Source: Mycolicibacterium sp. CBMA 226 (GTDB lineage: Bacteria; Actinomycetota; Actinomycetes; Mycobacteriales; Mycobacteriaceae). From it: a stretch of DNA of 64,000 nucleotides. How positions within the stretch are numbered: position 1 is the stretch's first letter; every line of letters starts with the position of its first letter. The notes under the pieces were generated by a model, which searched no databases, was not told the DNA's origin, and was given only the letters and a program-made list of their open reading frames with translations. The stretch is from contig NZ_VTGY01000001.1 in the NCBI RefSeq assembly GCF_009729075.1, positions 372,001-436,000 on the forward strand, written 5' to 3'. The position numbers and the translations under genes are program-made. Of this stretch, positions 27,024-35,690 are shown one piece after another.

Positions 27024-28472
27024 CTAGTACGCGAACGACAGTGGGGCGACGTCGTCGCTGCCGGGCGGGGTAGGCGGTGTCGGTTCGGCGTCGTGTTCCA
27101 GCGGCCCTTCGAGCGTGTAGCGGCGGATCAGCCAGAACCAGACGACGGCGAGCGCCGCATACAGCGCGGTGAAGGTGATCAACGAGATCCACACGGTGCC
27201 CGCGCTGTGCGCCGACACGCCCTGCCGGATGGTCAGGTGCAGGTTGGGGTCACCCGTCGGGTTGGTCGCGACCACCCAGGGCTGCCGGCCCATCTCGGTG
27301 AAGACCCAGCCGGCGCTGTTGGCGAGGAACGGCATGGGCAGCGTCACGAGGGCGAACAGGCTCAGCCACCGTTGGGTGGGGATGCGGCCCTTGCGCGTCA
27401 ACCACAGCGTGGTGAGCGCGAAAAGCCCTGGGAAGGCCAGCAATCCGATCATCATCCGGAACGACCAGTAGGTGACGAACAGGTTGGGGCGGTAGTCGCC
27501 GGGTCCGTACTTGGCTTCGTACGCTTTCTGCAGGTCCTGTACGCCATCGAGGCGGACGCCCGTGAACTCGCTCTTGGCCAGGAAGGGCAGTACGTACGGC
27601 ACTTCTAGGACGTGCGTGACGCTGTCGCAGTTGTTGTGGGTGCCGATGGTGAGGATCGAGAAATCCGGGTCGGTCTGGGTGTGGCACAACGATTCTGCCG
27701 ACGCCATTTTCATCGGCTGCTGGACGAACATCAGCTTGCCCTGCACGTCTCCGGTGAGTCCGAGCGAGGCCGCTGCGACCAGTGCGATGCAACAGCCCAG
27801 CATGGCCGCGGGTCGGAACATGGTGCGCGATTCCTCGGTGTTGCCGCTGCGCACCATCCACCAGGCGCTGATGGCCGCGACGAAGGTGGAGGCCGTCAGG
27901 ATCGCGCCGCCGACGGTGTGCGTGAAGGCCGCGATGCCGGTGTTGTTGGTCAGCAGCTCCCAGATGCTCGTCAGCTCGGCCCGGCCGGTCTCCGGGTTGT
28001 AGTGCGCGCCAACGGGATGCTGCATGAAGGAGTTGGCCGAGATGATGAAGAACGCCGACGCGTTCACGCCGAACGCGACGATCCAGATACACGCCAGGTG
28101 CACCAGGCGGGGCAGCTTGGTCCAGCCGAAAATCCACAGGCCGATGAAAGTGGATTCGAAGAAGAAGGCGGCCAGGCCCTCGAGAGCCAGGGGCGCACCG
28201 AACACGTCACCGACGAATCGTGAGTACTCACTCCAGTTCATCCCGAACTGGAATTCCTGCACGATGCCGGTGGCCACGCCGAGCGCGAAGTTGATCAGGA
28301 AGAGCTTGCCGAAGAACTTGGTCAGCCGGTACCAGGCCGGATTGCCGGTCACCACCCAGATGGTCTGCATGACGGCGAGCAGCGGCGCGAGGCCGATGGT
28401 CAGCGGGACCAGGATGAAGTGGTAGACGGTGGTGATCCCGAACTGCCACCTCGATACGTCCAGTGCGTCCAT
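27024..28472 (-). CDS. cydA: Cytochrome bd ubiquinol/menaquinol oxidase subunit I
   Basis: CydA (482 residues) carries hemes b558, b595 and d. His18 (TTVYHFILVPLTIG) matches the conserved N-terminal heme ligand; GVATGIVQEFQFGMNW is the next conserved block, and GRQPWVV lies at the quinol site. The gene has its own upstream region between 28473 and 28558, cut off from the next gene by a strong hairpin, so the cyd operon probably starts here. Confidence 0.97.
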   Translation of the reverse strand: MDALDVSRWQFGITTVYHFILVPLTIGLAPLLAVMQTIWVVTGNPAWYRLTKFFGKLFLINFALGVATGIVQEFQFGMNWSEYSRFVGDVFGAPLALEGLAAFFFESTFIGLWIFGWTKLPRLVHLACIWIVAFGVNASAFFIISANSFMQHPVGAHYNPETGRAELTSIWELLTNNTGIAAFTHTVGGAILTASTFVAAISAWWMVRSGNTEESRTMFRPAAMLGCCIALVAAASLGLTGDVQGKLMFVQQPMKMASAESLCHTQTDPDFSILTIGTHNNCDSVTHVLEVPYVLPFLAKSEFTGVRLDGVQDLQKAYEAKYGPGDYRPNLFVTYWSFRMMIGLLAFPGLFALTTLWLTRKGRIPTQRWLSLFALVTLPMPFLANSAGWVFTEMGRQPWVVATNPTGDPNLHLTIRQGVSAHSAGTVWISLITFTALYAALAVVWFWLIRRYTLEGPLEHDAEPTPPTPPGSDDVAPLSFAY

Positions 28473-28558
28473 TGAGCCTTCCCCGAGCCGGAGGGATTGG
28501 TCTACGACTTACTGTAGTAGTTCATCCGGTCGGCGGTCCAGACTTGCCGGACAGCGAA

Positions 28559-28596
28559 TTGTGTGGCCAGGCGCACACGTGCGCCCGGCCACACAA
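28559..28596 (-). terminator. Hairpin ending the HdeD-like unit, before cydA
   Basis: TTGTGTGGCC and GGCCACACAA form a 10-bp outer stem, extended inward by GGCGCAC/GTGCGCC after one mismatch. It lies 20 bases beyond the HdeD-like stop on the minus strand. Confidence 0.7.
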
Positions 28597-28615
28597 AACA
28601 GCCGGCCGACGCGAG

Positions 28616-29203
28616 TCAGGCGTTGGTCGCGCCTTCGTTGATGGCCTTGTCAACGGCCTTGGCGCCCTTGCGGATTCCGAACGCGGTGATCACTTCGGCG
28701 ACACCGGTGACCACCAGCCAGATGCCCGTCACCAGCGCGAGGGTGCCGATCGACTCGATCGGCGAGCCCAGCACCACGAAACCGGCGATCAGGCTGATGA
28801 CGCCCAGGAAGATGTTCCACCCGCGGCCGGGCAGCCCCGGATCGCTGATCGCGGTCACCGTGGTGGCCACGCCGCGGAAGATGAAGCCGATACCGATCCA
28901 GATGGCCAGCAGCAGTACGGCATCGCCGATATGGCGGAACGCCAGCACCGCGAGCACCAGTGACGCGGCGCCGCTGATGAACGCCAGTACTCGCCCGCCG
29001 GCCGCGACGTGCAGGCTGAACGCGAATACCACTTGGCCGATACCGGTGACCAGCAGGTAGGCGCCGAAGAAGATGGCCGCCACCGCGACCGAGATGCCGG
29101 GCTGGGCCAATACGGCAGCGCCCAAAACGACGGCGATCAGGCCCGCGATGAGCTCGGTTTTCCACAGATGCTGCAACAGACTTGGCGGAGTTGGGGTGGT
29201 CAT
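28616..29203 (-). CDS. HdeD-family (DUF308) membrane protein
   Basis: This 195-residue protein has about six hydrophobic segments arranged as repeated helix pairs, as in HdeD/DUF308: VVLGAAVLAQPGISV, IFFGAYLLVTGIGQVV and WNIFLGVISLIAGFVVL. ATG 29203 gives the normal N-terminus. It matches the length and place I recall for Rv1624c upstream of cydA. HdeD is linked to acid resistance in E. coli; in mycobacteria the role is unknown. Confidence 0.88.
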   Translation of the reverse strand: MTTPTPPSLLQHLWKTELIAGLIAVVLGAAVLAQPGISVAVAAIFFGAYLLVTGIGQVVFAFSLHVAAGGRVLAFISGAASLVLAVLAFRHIGDAVLLLAIWIGIGFIFRGVATTVTAISDPGLPGRGWNIFLGVISLIAGFVVLGSPIESIGTLALVTGIWLVVTGVAEVITAFGIRKGAKAVDKAINEGATNA

Positions 29204-29411
29204 TGACGCAGTCTCACATATTTGACGCCGGCTGCACCGAGTTCGGACATCCCCGTTTTTCGATGGTTCTAGATGTGGACAACGTGCGATTGGGCTGCTT
29301 GGCGACCACCGTGCCGATAAGGTGCTCCCAACGCAGGCGCGCAGCGATGTGCGCTGGTGCCGTGTCATGGCAGGTGGTCGGGGCAGAGTGAAGCACGAAG
29401 AAAGAGGCAAC

Positions 29412-30332
29412 GTGTCAGGTGTGAGTCAGTCCGGTCGAAGCACAGCGTGGCGCATTGCGGTCGTGGTGGCCGCCAGTGGCGCACTGGCGCTGTCGGGTTG
29501 CACCAAGAACACCGAATCCAGTTCGCCTGCTTCGAGTTCGTCCGCCGCTCCGGCCGCGAAGGTCGAGTCGATCGCAAACACGGTGCCGGAGGCCATCAAG
29601 TCCAGCGGCAAGCTCATCGTCGGCGTGAACATCCCCTACGCGCCCAACGAGTACAAGGACCCGAGCGGCAAGGTCGTCGGATTCGACGTCGACCTGATGA
29701 ACGCCATCGGGCAGACGCTCGGCCTGACTGTCGACTACCGCGAAGAATCGGACTTCTCGAAGATCATCCCGGCCATCCAGGCCGGCACCTACAACGTCGG
29801 GATGTCGTCGTTCACCGACAGTAAGCAGCGTGAGCAGCAGGTCGATTTCGTGACCTACTTCTCCGCGGGCAGCTTGTGGGCTCAGCGCCCCGGCGACCAC
29901 ATCGATCCCAACAACGCCTGCGGCAAGAAGGTTGCGGTCGAGTCCACCACGGTCCAGGACACCGATGAACTGCCCGCGAAGACCAAGGCCTGCACGGATG
30001 CCGGTAAACCGCCGATCGATGTGGTGAAGTTCGACAATCAGGACCAGGCGGCCAACGCCGTCGTCGTCGGCCAGGCCGATGCCCTGTCGGCCGATTCGCC
30101 GGTGACGCTGTGGGCGATCAAGCAGGCGGGCGGCAAGCTGGTGCAGGCCGGCGACGTGTTCAACTCGTCGCCGTACGGCTGGCCCGTCAAGAAGGGCTCG
30201 CCGTTGGCGCAGTCCCTCCTGCAGGCGTTGCAGCACCTGATCGACAACGGCACGTACAAGCAGATCGCCACCAACTGGGGCGTGCAGGCCGGAATGATCG
30301 ACAAGCCGGTCATCAATGGGGCCACCAGCTGA
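29412..30332 (+). CDS. Polar amino-acid ABC transporter, substrate-binding lipoprotein
   Basis: This protein of about 306 residues is a periplasmic-type solute-binding protein (SBP_bac_3) anchored by lipid. Signal peptide with lipobox LALSGC; the lipidated Cys is residue 28 from GTG 29412. A Ser/Ala-rich linker follows, then KLIVGVNIPYAPNEYKD, GFDVDLMNAIGQTLGL, ESDFSKIIPAIQAGTYNVG and KIAT-type C-terminal YKQIATNWG. GTG 29388 is an alternative start. It leads an ABC operon with the permease and ATPase genes; the substrate is probably a polar or acidic amino acid. Confidence 0.92.
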   Translation: MSGVSQSGRSTAWRIAVVVAASGALALSGCTKNTESSSPASSSSAAPAAKVESIANTVPEAIKSSGKLIVGVNIPYAPNEYKDPSGKVVGFDVDLMNAIGQTLGLTVDYREESDFSKIIPAIQAGTYNVGMSSFTDSKQREQQVDFVTYFSAGSLWAQRPGDHIDPNNACGKKVAVESTTVQDTDELPAKTKACTDAGKPPIDVVKFDNQDQAANAVVVGQADALSADSPVTLWAIKQAGGKLVQAGDVFNSSPYGWPVKKGSPLAQSLLQALQHLIDNGTYKQIATNWGVQAGMIDKPVINGATS

Positions 30333-30333
30333 C

Positions 30334-31260
30334 GTGACGAACGCTGACTCGGCGGCGGACCCGCACGGTCCGGCCGCCATCGATGCGATCCCGCTCCGGC
30401 ACCCGTGGCGGTGGATCGGCGCGGTCGCGATCATCGTCGTGGCCGGCCTGTTCCTCTACGGTGCCGCCACCAATCCCGCCTACGGCTGGGATACCTACGT
30501 CAAGTACCTGTTCGACGCGCGGGTGTCCGAGGCCGCGTGGAATACCTTGCAGCTGACCGTCTACGCGATGGCGATCGGCTTGGTGCTCGGCGTCGTCCTC
30601 GCAGTGATGCGGCTGTCTCCCAACCCGGTGTTCCGTGCCGTCGCGTGGGGCTATCTGTGGATTTTCCGTGGCACTCCGGTGTACGTGCAGTTGGTGTTCT
30701 GGGGCCTGTTCCCCTCGATCTACCAGAACATCCAGATCGGGGTTCCGTTCGGTCCGTCGTTGTTCCACATCCAGTTGCAGGGACTGTCGCTGGCGTTCCA
30801 GATGGCCTTCATCGGCCTCGGGCTCAACGAAGCCGCCTACATGGCCGAGATCATCCGCGCGGGAATCATCTCCGTTCCCGAAGGGCAGACCGAGGCGTCG
30901 GTCGCCCTCGGCATGTCGTGGTGGATGACCATGCGGCGCACTGTCCTTCCGCAGGCGATGCGGGTTATCGTGCCGCCGACCGGCAACGAGTTGATCAGCA
31001 TGCTGAAGACCACGTCGCTGGTCACGGCGGTCCCGTACACCCTTGAGCTCTACACCCGCACCCGCGACATCTCCGCGGTGATCTTCCAGCCCATTCCGCT
31101 GCTGCTGGTGGCCGCCACCTGGTACCTCGCCATCACGAGCGTGCTGATGGTCGGGCAGTTCTACCTGGAGCGGTACTTCTCCCGCGGCGCGTCCCGCAAG
31201 CTGACCTCCAAGCAGCTCGAGGCGCTTGCCCTCGCCCAGACCGGGGAGGTGCATCCGTGA
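30334..31260 (+). CDS. Polar amino-acid ABC transporter, permease
   Basis: This His/Glu/Gln-type permease of about 308 residues has a cytoplasmic N-terminus, five to six membrane helices and the EAA-like loop segment [20 protein letters not shown] with [19 protein letters not shown] 30334 starts 1 base after the previous stop; an in-frame ATG at 30316 would overlap that gene by 17 bases. Neither has a good Shine-Dalgarno sequence, so translation is probably coupled. Confidence 0.92.
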   Translation: MTNADSAADPHGPAAIDAIPLRHPWRWIGAVAIIVVAGLFLYGAATNPAYGWDTYVKYLFDARVSEAAWNTLQLTVYAMAIGLVLGVVLAVMRLSPNPVFRAVAWGYLWIFRGTPVYVQLVFWGLFPSIYQNIQIGVPFGPSLFHIQLQGLSLAFQMAFIGLGLNEAAYMAEIIRAGIISVPEGQTEASVALGMSWWMTMRRTVLPQAMRVIVPPTGNELISMLKTTSLVTAVPYTLELYTRTRDISAVIFQPIPLLLVAATWYLAITSVLMVGQFYLERYFSRGASRKLTSKQLEALALAQTGEVHP

Positions 31261-32018
31261 CCCCAATGGTGCGCGCTGAGCAGGTGTGCAAGAGCTTCGG
31301 TGCCCTGGACGTACTCAAGGGCGTCTCGCTGGAAGTCGAACGCGGGCAGGTCCTTGTGCTCGTCGGACCGTCCGGCTCCGGCAAGTCGACCTTCCTGCGG
31401 TGCATCAACCACCTGGAACAGGTCAGCGCCGGGCGGTTGTACGTCGACGAGGAGCTGGTCGGGTATCGCGAACGCGGCGGCAAACTGCACGAACTCCCGC
31501 CGAAGGACGCCGCCCGCCAGCGCCGCGACGTCGGCATGGTCTTCCAGCATTTCAATCTGTTTCCGCACCGGACCGCGCTGGAGAACATCATCGAGGCGCC
31601 GGTGCACGTCAAGCGCGTCAAGCGGGACGCGGCGCTGAGTCGCGCGCGGGATCTACTCGACCAGGTCGGGTTGTCCAGCAAGGCCGACGCGTATCCGGCC
31701 CAGCTGTCCGGCGGTCAGCAGCAGCGGGTCGCGATCGCGCGGGCGCTGGCGATGGAACCCAAGCTGATGCTGTTCGACGAACCGACCTCGGCACTGGACC
31801 CGGAACTGGTGGGCGATGTCCTCGCGGTCATGAAGAAGCTTGCCCAGCAGGGCATGACGATGGTTGTGGTCACGCACGAGATGGGCTTCGCCCGCGAGGT
31901 CGCCGATCAGCTGGTGTTCATGGATGGCGGCGTGGTGGTCGAGCGCGGCGCCCCACGTGAGGTGATGGCCGACCCGAAACATGAACGCACAAAGGCCTTT
32001 CTGTCCAAAGTGATGTAG
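31257..32018 (+). CDS. Polar amino-acid ABC transporter, ATP-binding protein
   Basis: This 253-residue GlnQ/HisP-type ATPase has Walker [13 protein letters not shown]-loop [12 protein letters not shown], signature [17 protein letters not shown], Walker [15 protein letters not shown] and the H-loop [12 protein letters not shown] 31257 overlaps the permease stop (GTGA). Its TAG stop shares one base with the next GTG, so the two-component pair downstream is transcriptionally linked. Confidence 0.95.
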   Translation: MTPMVRAEQVCKSFGALDVLKGVSLEVERGQVLVLVGPSGSGKSTFLRCINHLEQVSAGRLYVDEELVGYRERGGKLHELPPKDAARQRRDVGMVFQHFNLFPHRTALENIIEAPVHVKRVKRDAALSRARDLLDQVGLSSKADAYPAQLSGGQQQRVAIARALAMEPKLMLFDEPTSALDPELVGDVLAVMKKLAQQGMTMVVVTHEMGFAREVADQLVFMDGGVVVERGAPREVMADPKHERTKAFLSKVM

Positions 32019-33178
32019 TGGCAGTTCACGTCGCTTCAGAACCGGAACAAGTACCGGACCCGGCCGCCCCGCTGTGGCGGGCAGCTCAGGGCTTTCGATT
32101 ACTCAGCTGCCTGTACGCCTTGGGTTTCCAGCTCGCTGTCAATGACGATCTGCGGCACCCGGCCGTCACGTGGGCGCTGTTCGGGTTCCTCATCGCCTGG
32201 AGCATCGCGTGCGCGGTGGCCTACCTGAGAGGCTTCGGCCGCCGGAAGGCCTGGGTCCTGGCTGAGGTGCTGGCGGTCGTGCTGCTGGTGTTGTCGACCG
32301 AGTTGGTGGCGTCGCCGGCGTGGATCGCCGGCAACCAGTCATGGCCGACGACGCTGTGGGCCACCAACGCGACCCTGTCGGCGGCCATCCAACTCGGGCC
32401 GGTGGCCGGGATGACCGTCGGATTGCTGGTGACGGCAGCCGGTGCAGTGCTCAAGGGCTACTTCGACCCCAACCTGGGGCGACAGGCGACGCTCGTCATC
32501 GAGTTGGCGGTGGGGCTCGCGGTCGGGATGGCGGCCCAGACCGCCCGCAGGGCGCACGCCGAGTTGCAGCGCGCGATCCGGTTGGCGGCGGCGACCGCCG
32601 AGCGCGAACGACTTTCCCGGCAGGTGCACGACGGCGCCATCCAGGTGCTGGCGCTGGTGGCCCGCAAGGGGCGGGAAATCGGTGGCGAGACAACGGAACT
32701 CGCTCAGCTGGCCGGCGAGCAGGAACGTGCGCTGCGGCGGCTGGTCAGTTCCGGTCTCGACGAGGCCACGGGCGGTCTCGTCGATGTCGGGGAGATGCTG
32801 CGTGCACGAGCGGGTGATCGGGTGGCGGTCAGCGCGCCGCCGGACCCGGTGCTCCTCGACGCCGCCGTGGCCGCCGAGCTCGATGCCGCGGTGGCGAACG
32901 TACTGGGCAACACGGCCGCGCACGCGGGTCCGGAGGCCCGGGCTTTCGTTCTCGTCGAGGACCTGGGCCAGCAGGTCCTGGTGAGCATCCGCGACGATGG
33001 GGTGGGGATTGCCGACGGACGGTTGGCGCAGGCGGTGGCGGAGGGGCACATGGGCGTGACGAAATCGATTGTGGGGCGGATGGAATCGCTCGGGGGAGCC
33101 GCCGCGCTGACGACGTCGCCGGGCGCCGGCACCGAGTGGGAGCTGACCGTGCCCAGGGCGGCAGGTCTCGATGACTGA
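32018..33178 (+). CDS. Sensor histidine kinase, MacS-like
   Basis: This 386-residue kinase has an N-terminal membrane domain of about five or six helices, resembling the DUF5931/MacS sensor domain (LWRAAQGFRLLSCLYALGF). The HisKA_3 phosphoacceptor is in RLSRQVHDGAIQVLALV, followed by a HATPase_c domain with AANVLGNTAAHAG and VSIRDDGVGI. It pairs with the response regulator that overlaps its end. The stimulus is unknown; one-base overlap with the ABC ATPase gene suggests it may sense or control that uptake. Confidence 0.88.
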   Translation: MAVHVASEPEQVPDPAAPLWRAAQGFRLLSCLYALGFQLAVNDDLRHPAVTWALFGFLIAWSIACAVAYLRGFGRRKAWVLAEVLAVVLLVLSTELVASPAWIAGNQSWPTTLWATNATLSAAIQLGPVAGMTVGLLVTAAGAVLKGYFDPNLGRQATLVIELAVGLAVGMAAQTARRAHAELQRAIRLAAATAERERLSRQVHDGAIQVLALVARKGREIGGETTELAQLAGEQERALRRLVSSGLDEATGGLVDVGEMLRARAGDRVAVSAPPDPVLLDAAVAAELDAAVANVLGNTAAHAGPEARAFVLVEDLGQQVLVSIRDDGVGIADGRLAQAVAEGHMGVTKSIVGRMESLGGAAALTTSPGAGTEWELTVPRAAGLDD

Positions 33179-33818
33179 GCCGCAGCTGACGGTCATGGTG
33201 GTCGACGACCACCCGATCTGGCGGGACGCCGTCGCCCGTGATCTCGAAGACTCCGGCTTCACCGTCGTGGCGACCGCCGACGGCGTTGCCGCCGCGGGAC
33301 GCCGGGCCGCGGTGGTCAAGCCTCAGGTGGTGGTGATGGACATGCGGTTGTCGGACGGTAGCGGTGTCGAGGCGACCGCTCAGGTGCTGGCGGTGTCACC
33401 CGCGAGCCGGGTGCTGGTGCTGTCGGCCTCCGACGAGCGTGACGACGTGCTGGAGGCTGTGAAGGCCGGTGCCACCGGGTATCTGGTGAAGAGCGCCTCC
33501 AAGGCCGAGCTGGCCGACGCGGTGCGCGCGACAGGCGAGGGGCGGGCGGTGTTCACCCCTGGCCTGGCCGGTCTGGTTCTGGGTGAGCACCGCCGCATGG
33601 CAAAGGCGGCGGGCGCCGACCCGGCCGCCGGGCTGACGGAACGGGAGACCGAAATCCTCCGCTATGTCGCAAAGGGGTTGACCGCCAAGCAGATCGCCGA
33701 ACGTCTGACGCTCAGTCACCGCACGGTCGAGAACCACGTGCAGGCGACGTTCCGCAAGCTGCAGGTGGCCAATCGGGTGGAAGCGGCGCGCTATGCCATC
33801 GAGCACGGGCTGGACTGA
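33171..33818 (+). CDS. NarL/LuxR-type response regulator
   Basis: This 215-residue regulator has a receiver domain with the acidic pair in MVVDDHPIWRD, the phosphoacceptor Asp in VVVMDMRLSDGSG and Lys in YLVKSAS. The C-terminal LuxR helix-turn-helix is LTERETEILRYVAKGLTAKQ with SHRTVENHVQATFRKLQV. It overlaps its kinase by eight bases. The 3' end overlaps the converging adenylate cyclase by 28 bases. Confidence 0.93.
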   Translation: MTEPQLTVMVVDDHPIWRDAVARDLEDSGFTVVATADGVAAAGRRAAVVKPQVVVMDMRLSDGSGVEATAQVLAVSPASRVLVLSASDERDDVLEAVKAGATGYLVKSASKAELADAVRATGEGRAVFTPGLAGLVLGEHRRMAKAAGADPAAGLTERETEILRYVAKGLTAKQIAERLTLSHRTVENHVQATFRKLQVANRVEAARYAIEHGLD

Positions 33819-35155
33819 GACCCGTCGGCGCGTGACGGGCCGGCTTCGGATGTTCGCCCGACCAGGTACCAGGTGCGCATCAAGCCCTTGCCCTTGACGT
33901 CGATCTCGCCGCGCTCCTCGAACTCATAGGCATGCCGGAGGCGTTCATACACGTTGTGCGGCACCTGGATTCGCCCGGCGACGTCGGTGCTCTCCATGCG
34001 GGACGCGACGTTGACCGCGTCGCCCCAGACGTCGTAGAAGAACTTGCGCGACCCCACCACACCGGCCACCACCGGCCCGGCAGCGATGCCGATCCGGACC
34101 GGGACGGGGCGCCCCTTCGGATCGGTGAGTTCGCGCACCGAGTGCGCGAAATCGAGGGCCAGGCAGGCCAGCGCCTCGAGGTGATCGGCACGGCCGTGCG
34201 GTATCCCGCTGACGACCATGTACGAGTCGCCGCTCGTCTTGACCTTCTCCAGGCCGTGGCGGTCGACGAGTGCGTCAAGGCTGGTGTACAGCGCGTCGAG
34301 GAACTGGACCAGATCGGCGGGGGTGGTGTCGCTGGCACGTTGGGTGTACCCCGCGATGTCCGCGAAAAGTATTGAGGCGTCATCGAATTTGTCGGCGATC
34401 ACCGAATGTGCCGGATCCTTGAGACGCTGCGCGATGGACTCCGGCAGGATGTTCGCCAGCAGCGTCTCGGACCGGAGATACTCCGCCTGGATGGCGCGCT
34501 GGGCGATGGCGTTCTCGCGCAGGACGGACCACACGGTCGCCATCACGATGAGACAGCCGGACGCCGCGGTAATGACGAACGACACCCGGCTTTCCAGCTC
34601 GGACTGGGCACCGGTGTGCGCGGGGACGGTGAATTCCAGGATCGATGCCGTGATGATGCCGAGGGCGGCGACGACACCCGCGAACGCCACATGCTCAAGT
34701 CCGACGATCAGCAGCGAGATGGCACCCGCCACGGCGAAATACAGCAGGATTCCGGAGTCCGTGCCGATGTCGATGGTCACCACGGTGACCGATGTGTAGG
34801 CGATCAGGACGAAGGCCGTCGGCGCGACGAGCTCGCCGAATCGGTAGAGCGCTGGGACGAGCAGGAACAGCGCCGCGCTGGCCAGGTTGACCGCGCCGAT
34901 CCACATCGCATGCGGTCCCGTGGACAACGACTGGAAGGCGAAGAACACGCTGAGGATGGCGCCGAGGCGGCTGGTGCGGGTCAGGATCCGACGGCTGCGG
35001 GCGACGGTCGGGCTCAGGATGTCGGCATCCGGGCGGAGGCACTCACGGACGGTCGCGGTCGGTACACACACCGAACGGCGCACGGCAGCGACCAACTCGG
35101 CGCTGGCCGGGGTCGCGGGACCACCGGCGAGGCGAGCGTCGTCCCTGATCGCCAT
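33791..35155 (-). CDS. cya: Membrane-anchored class III adenylate cyclase
   Basis: This 454-residue protein has a roughly 45-residue cytoplasmic start, six membrane helices (about 60-230), a linker helix and one cyclase domain (about 260-435). Metal Asp residues lie in SILFADIAGYT; KVKTSGDSYMVVSG carries the substrate-specifying Lys and a further Asp; DVWGDAVNVASRMES holds the transition-state Asn and Arg. Two such monomers form the active site, as shown for M. tuberculosis Rv1625c, which this matches in layout and neighbourhood. Confidence 0.94.
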   Translation of the reverse strand: MAIRDDARLAGGPATPASAELVAAVRRSVCVPTATVRECLRPDADILSPTVARSRRILTRTSRLGAILSVFFAFQSLSTGPHAMWIGAVNLASAALFLLVPALYRFGELVAPTAFVLIAYTSVTVVTIDIGTDSGILLYFAVAGAISLLIVGLEHVAFAGVVAALGIITASILEFTVPAHTGAQSELESRVSFVITAASGCLIVMATVWSVLRENAIAQRAIQAEYLRSETLLANILPESIAQRLKDPAHSVIADKFDDASILFADIAGYTQRASDTTPADLVQFLDALYTSLDALVDRHGLEKVKTSGDSYMVVSGIPHGRADHLEALACLALDFAHSVRELTDPKGRPVPVRIGIAAGPVVAGVVGSRKFFYDVWGDAVNVASRMESTDVAGRIQVPHNVYERLRHAYEFEERGEIDVKGKGLMRTWYLVGRTSEAGPSRADGSQSSPCSMA

Positions 35156-35690
35156 GGATTAAAGGGTAGACGCGTGGGGCCGGCTTTGGTGCTCGCCTGC
35201 GGATACTCCGCTGACGGCGAAAAGGGGGCGGCTGCACCACCGCCGGGGTGCGCCGTGCCGGGATGGTTTGCGGTGCCGAAAACGGCCAGTCGCTATGGCC
35301 ATTTAGGCGGTCCCACCGGGTGGGATATTGGTTGGTGCTCGGCGTCCCTTCGCCGCAACTGAAATATATGATCTTGACCGGCCAAAAGTATGATTGCCAA
35401 AAATTCGACAGATGCGCTGAATGGCTTATCAATAGTGGCTGCAGGCAGTATGAGCTGGGTAAATTATGGAAACAATCTTGCCCATGGCTATTTTGCAAAT
35501 AGATATTGATTAGCTGACAGTAAACATACCAGAGGTACTTAGCTTGGCTCTATATTTGCCTTGCTTTGCGCGCCTCGTTTATTTCAATGAGATTTCCCAT
35601 TTGTACTTATTTAGTTGTTGTCGGCGCAGTAAATTAACTGCCTACGCGTCTTCGCCGGGTGGCGATGACCAGGGTGGAAAGGGGGCTGCG
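35156..35690. other. 535-bp gene-free region, AT-rich in its second half
   Basis: This region separates the divergent adenylate cyclase and glycoside-hydrolase genes. From about 35340 to 35640 it is markedly AT-rich: 35461-35520 and 35581-35640 each count 20 G+C of 60. It contains a small perfect dyad TCCCACC-G-GGTGGGA at 35311-35325. Short open frames on both strands have no family features. It could be an Lsr2-type silenced control region or foreign DNA. Confidence 0.75.

Noticed and set aside
28561..28580. Possible CRP-type site before cydA (TGTG ... CACA)
   Set aside because: The half-sites are the wrong distance apart and are explained by the terminator hairpin at 28559-28596.
35043..35502. 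Small open frames on both strands in the AT-rich region (for example 35248-35502 on the plus strand)
   Set aside because: They cross from GC-rich to AT-rich DNA, lack ribosome-binding sites and show no recognisable domain.
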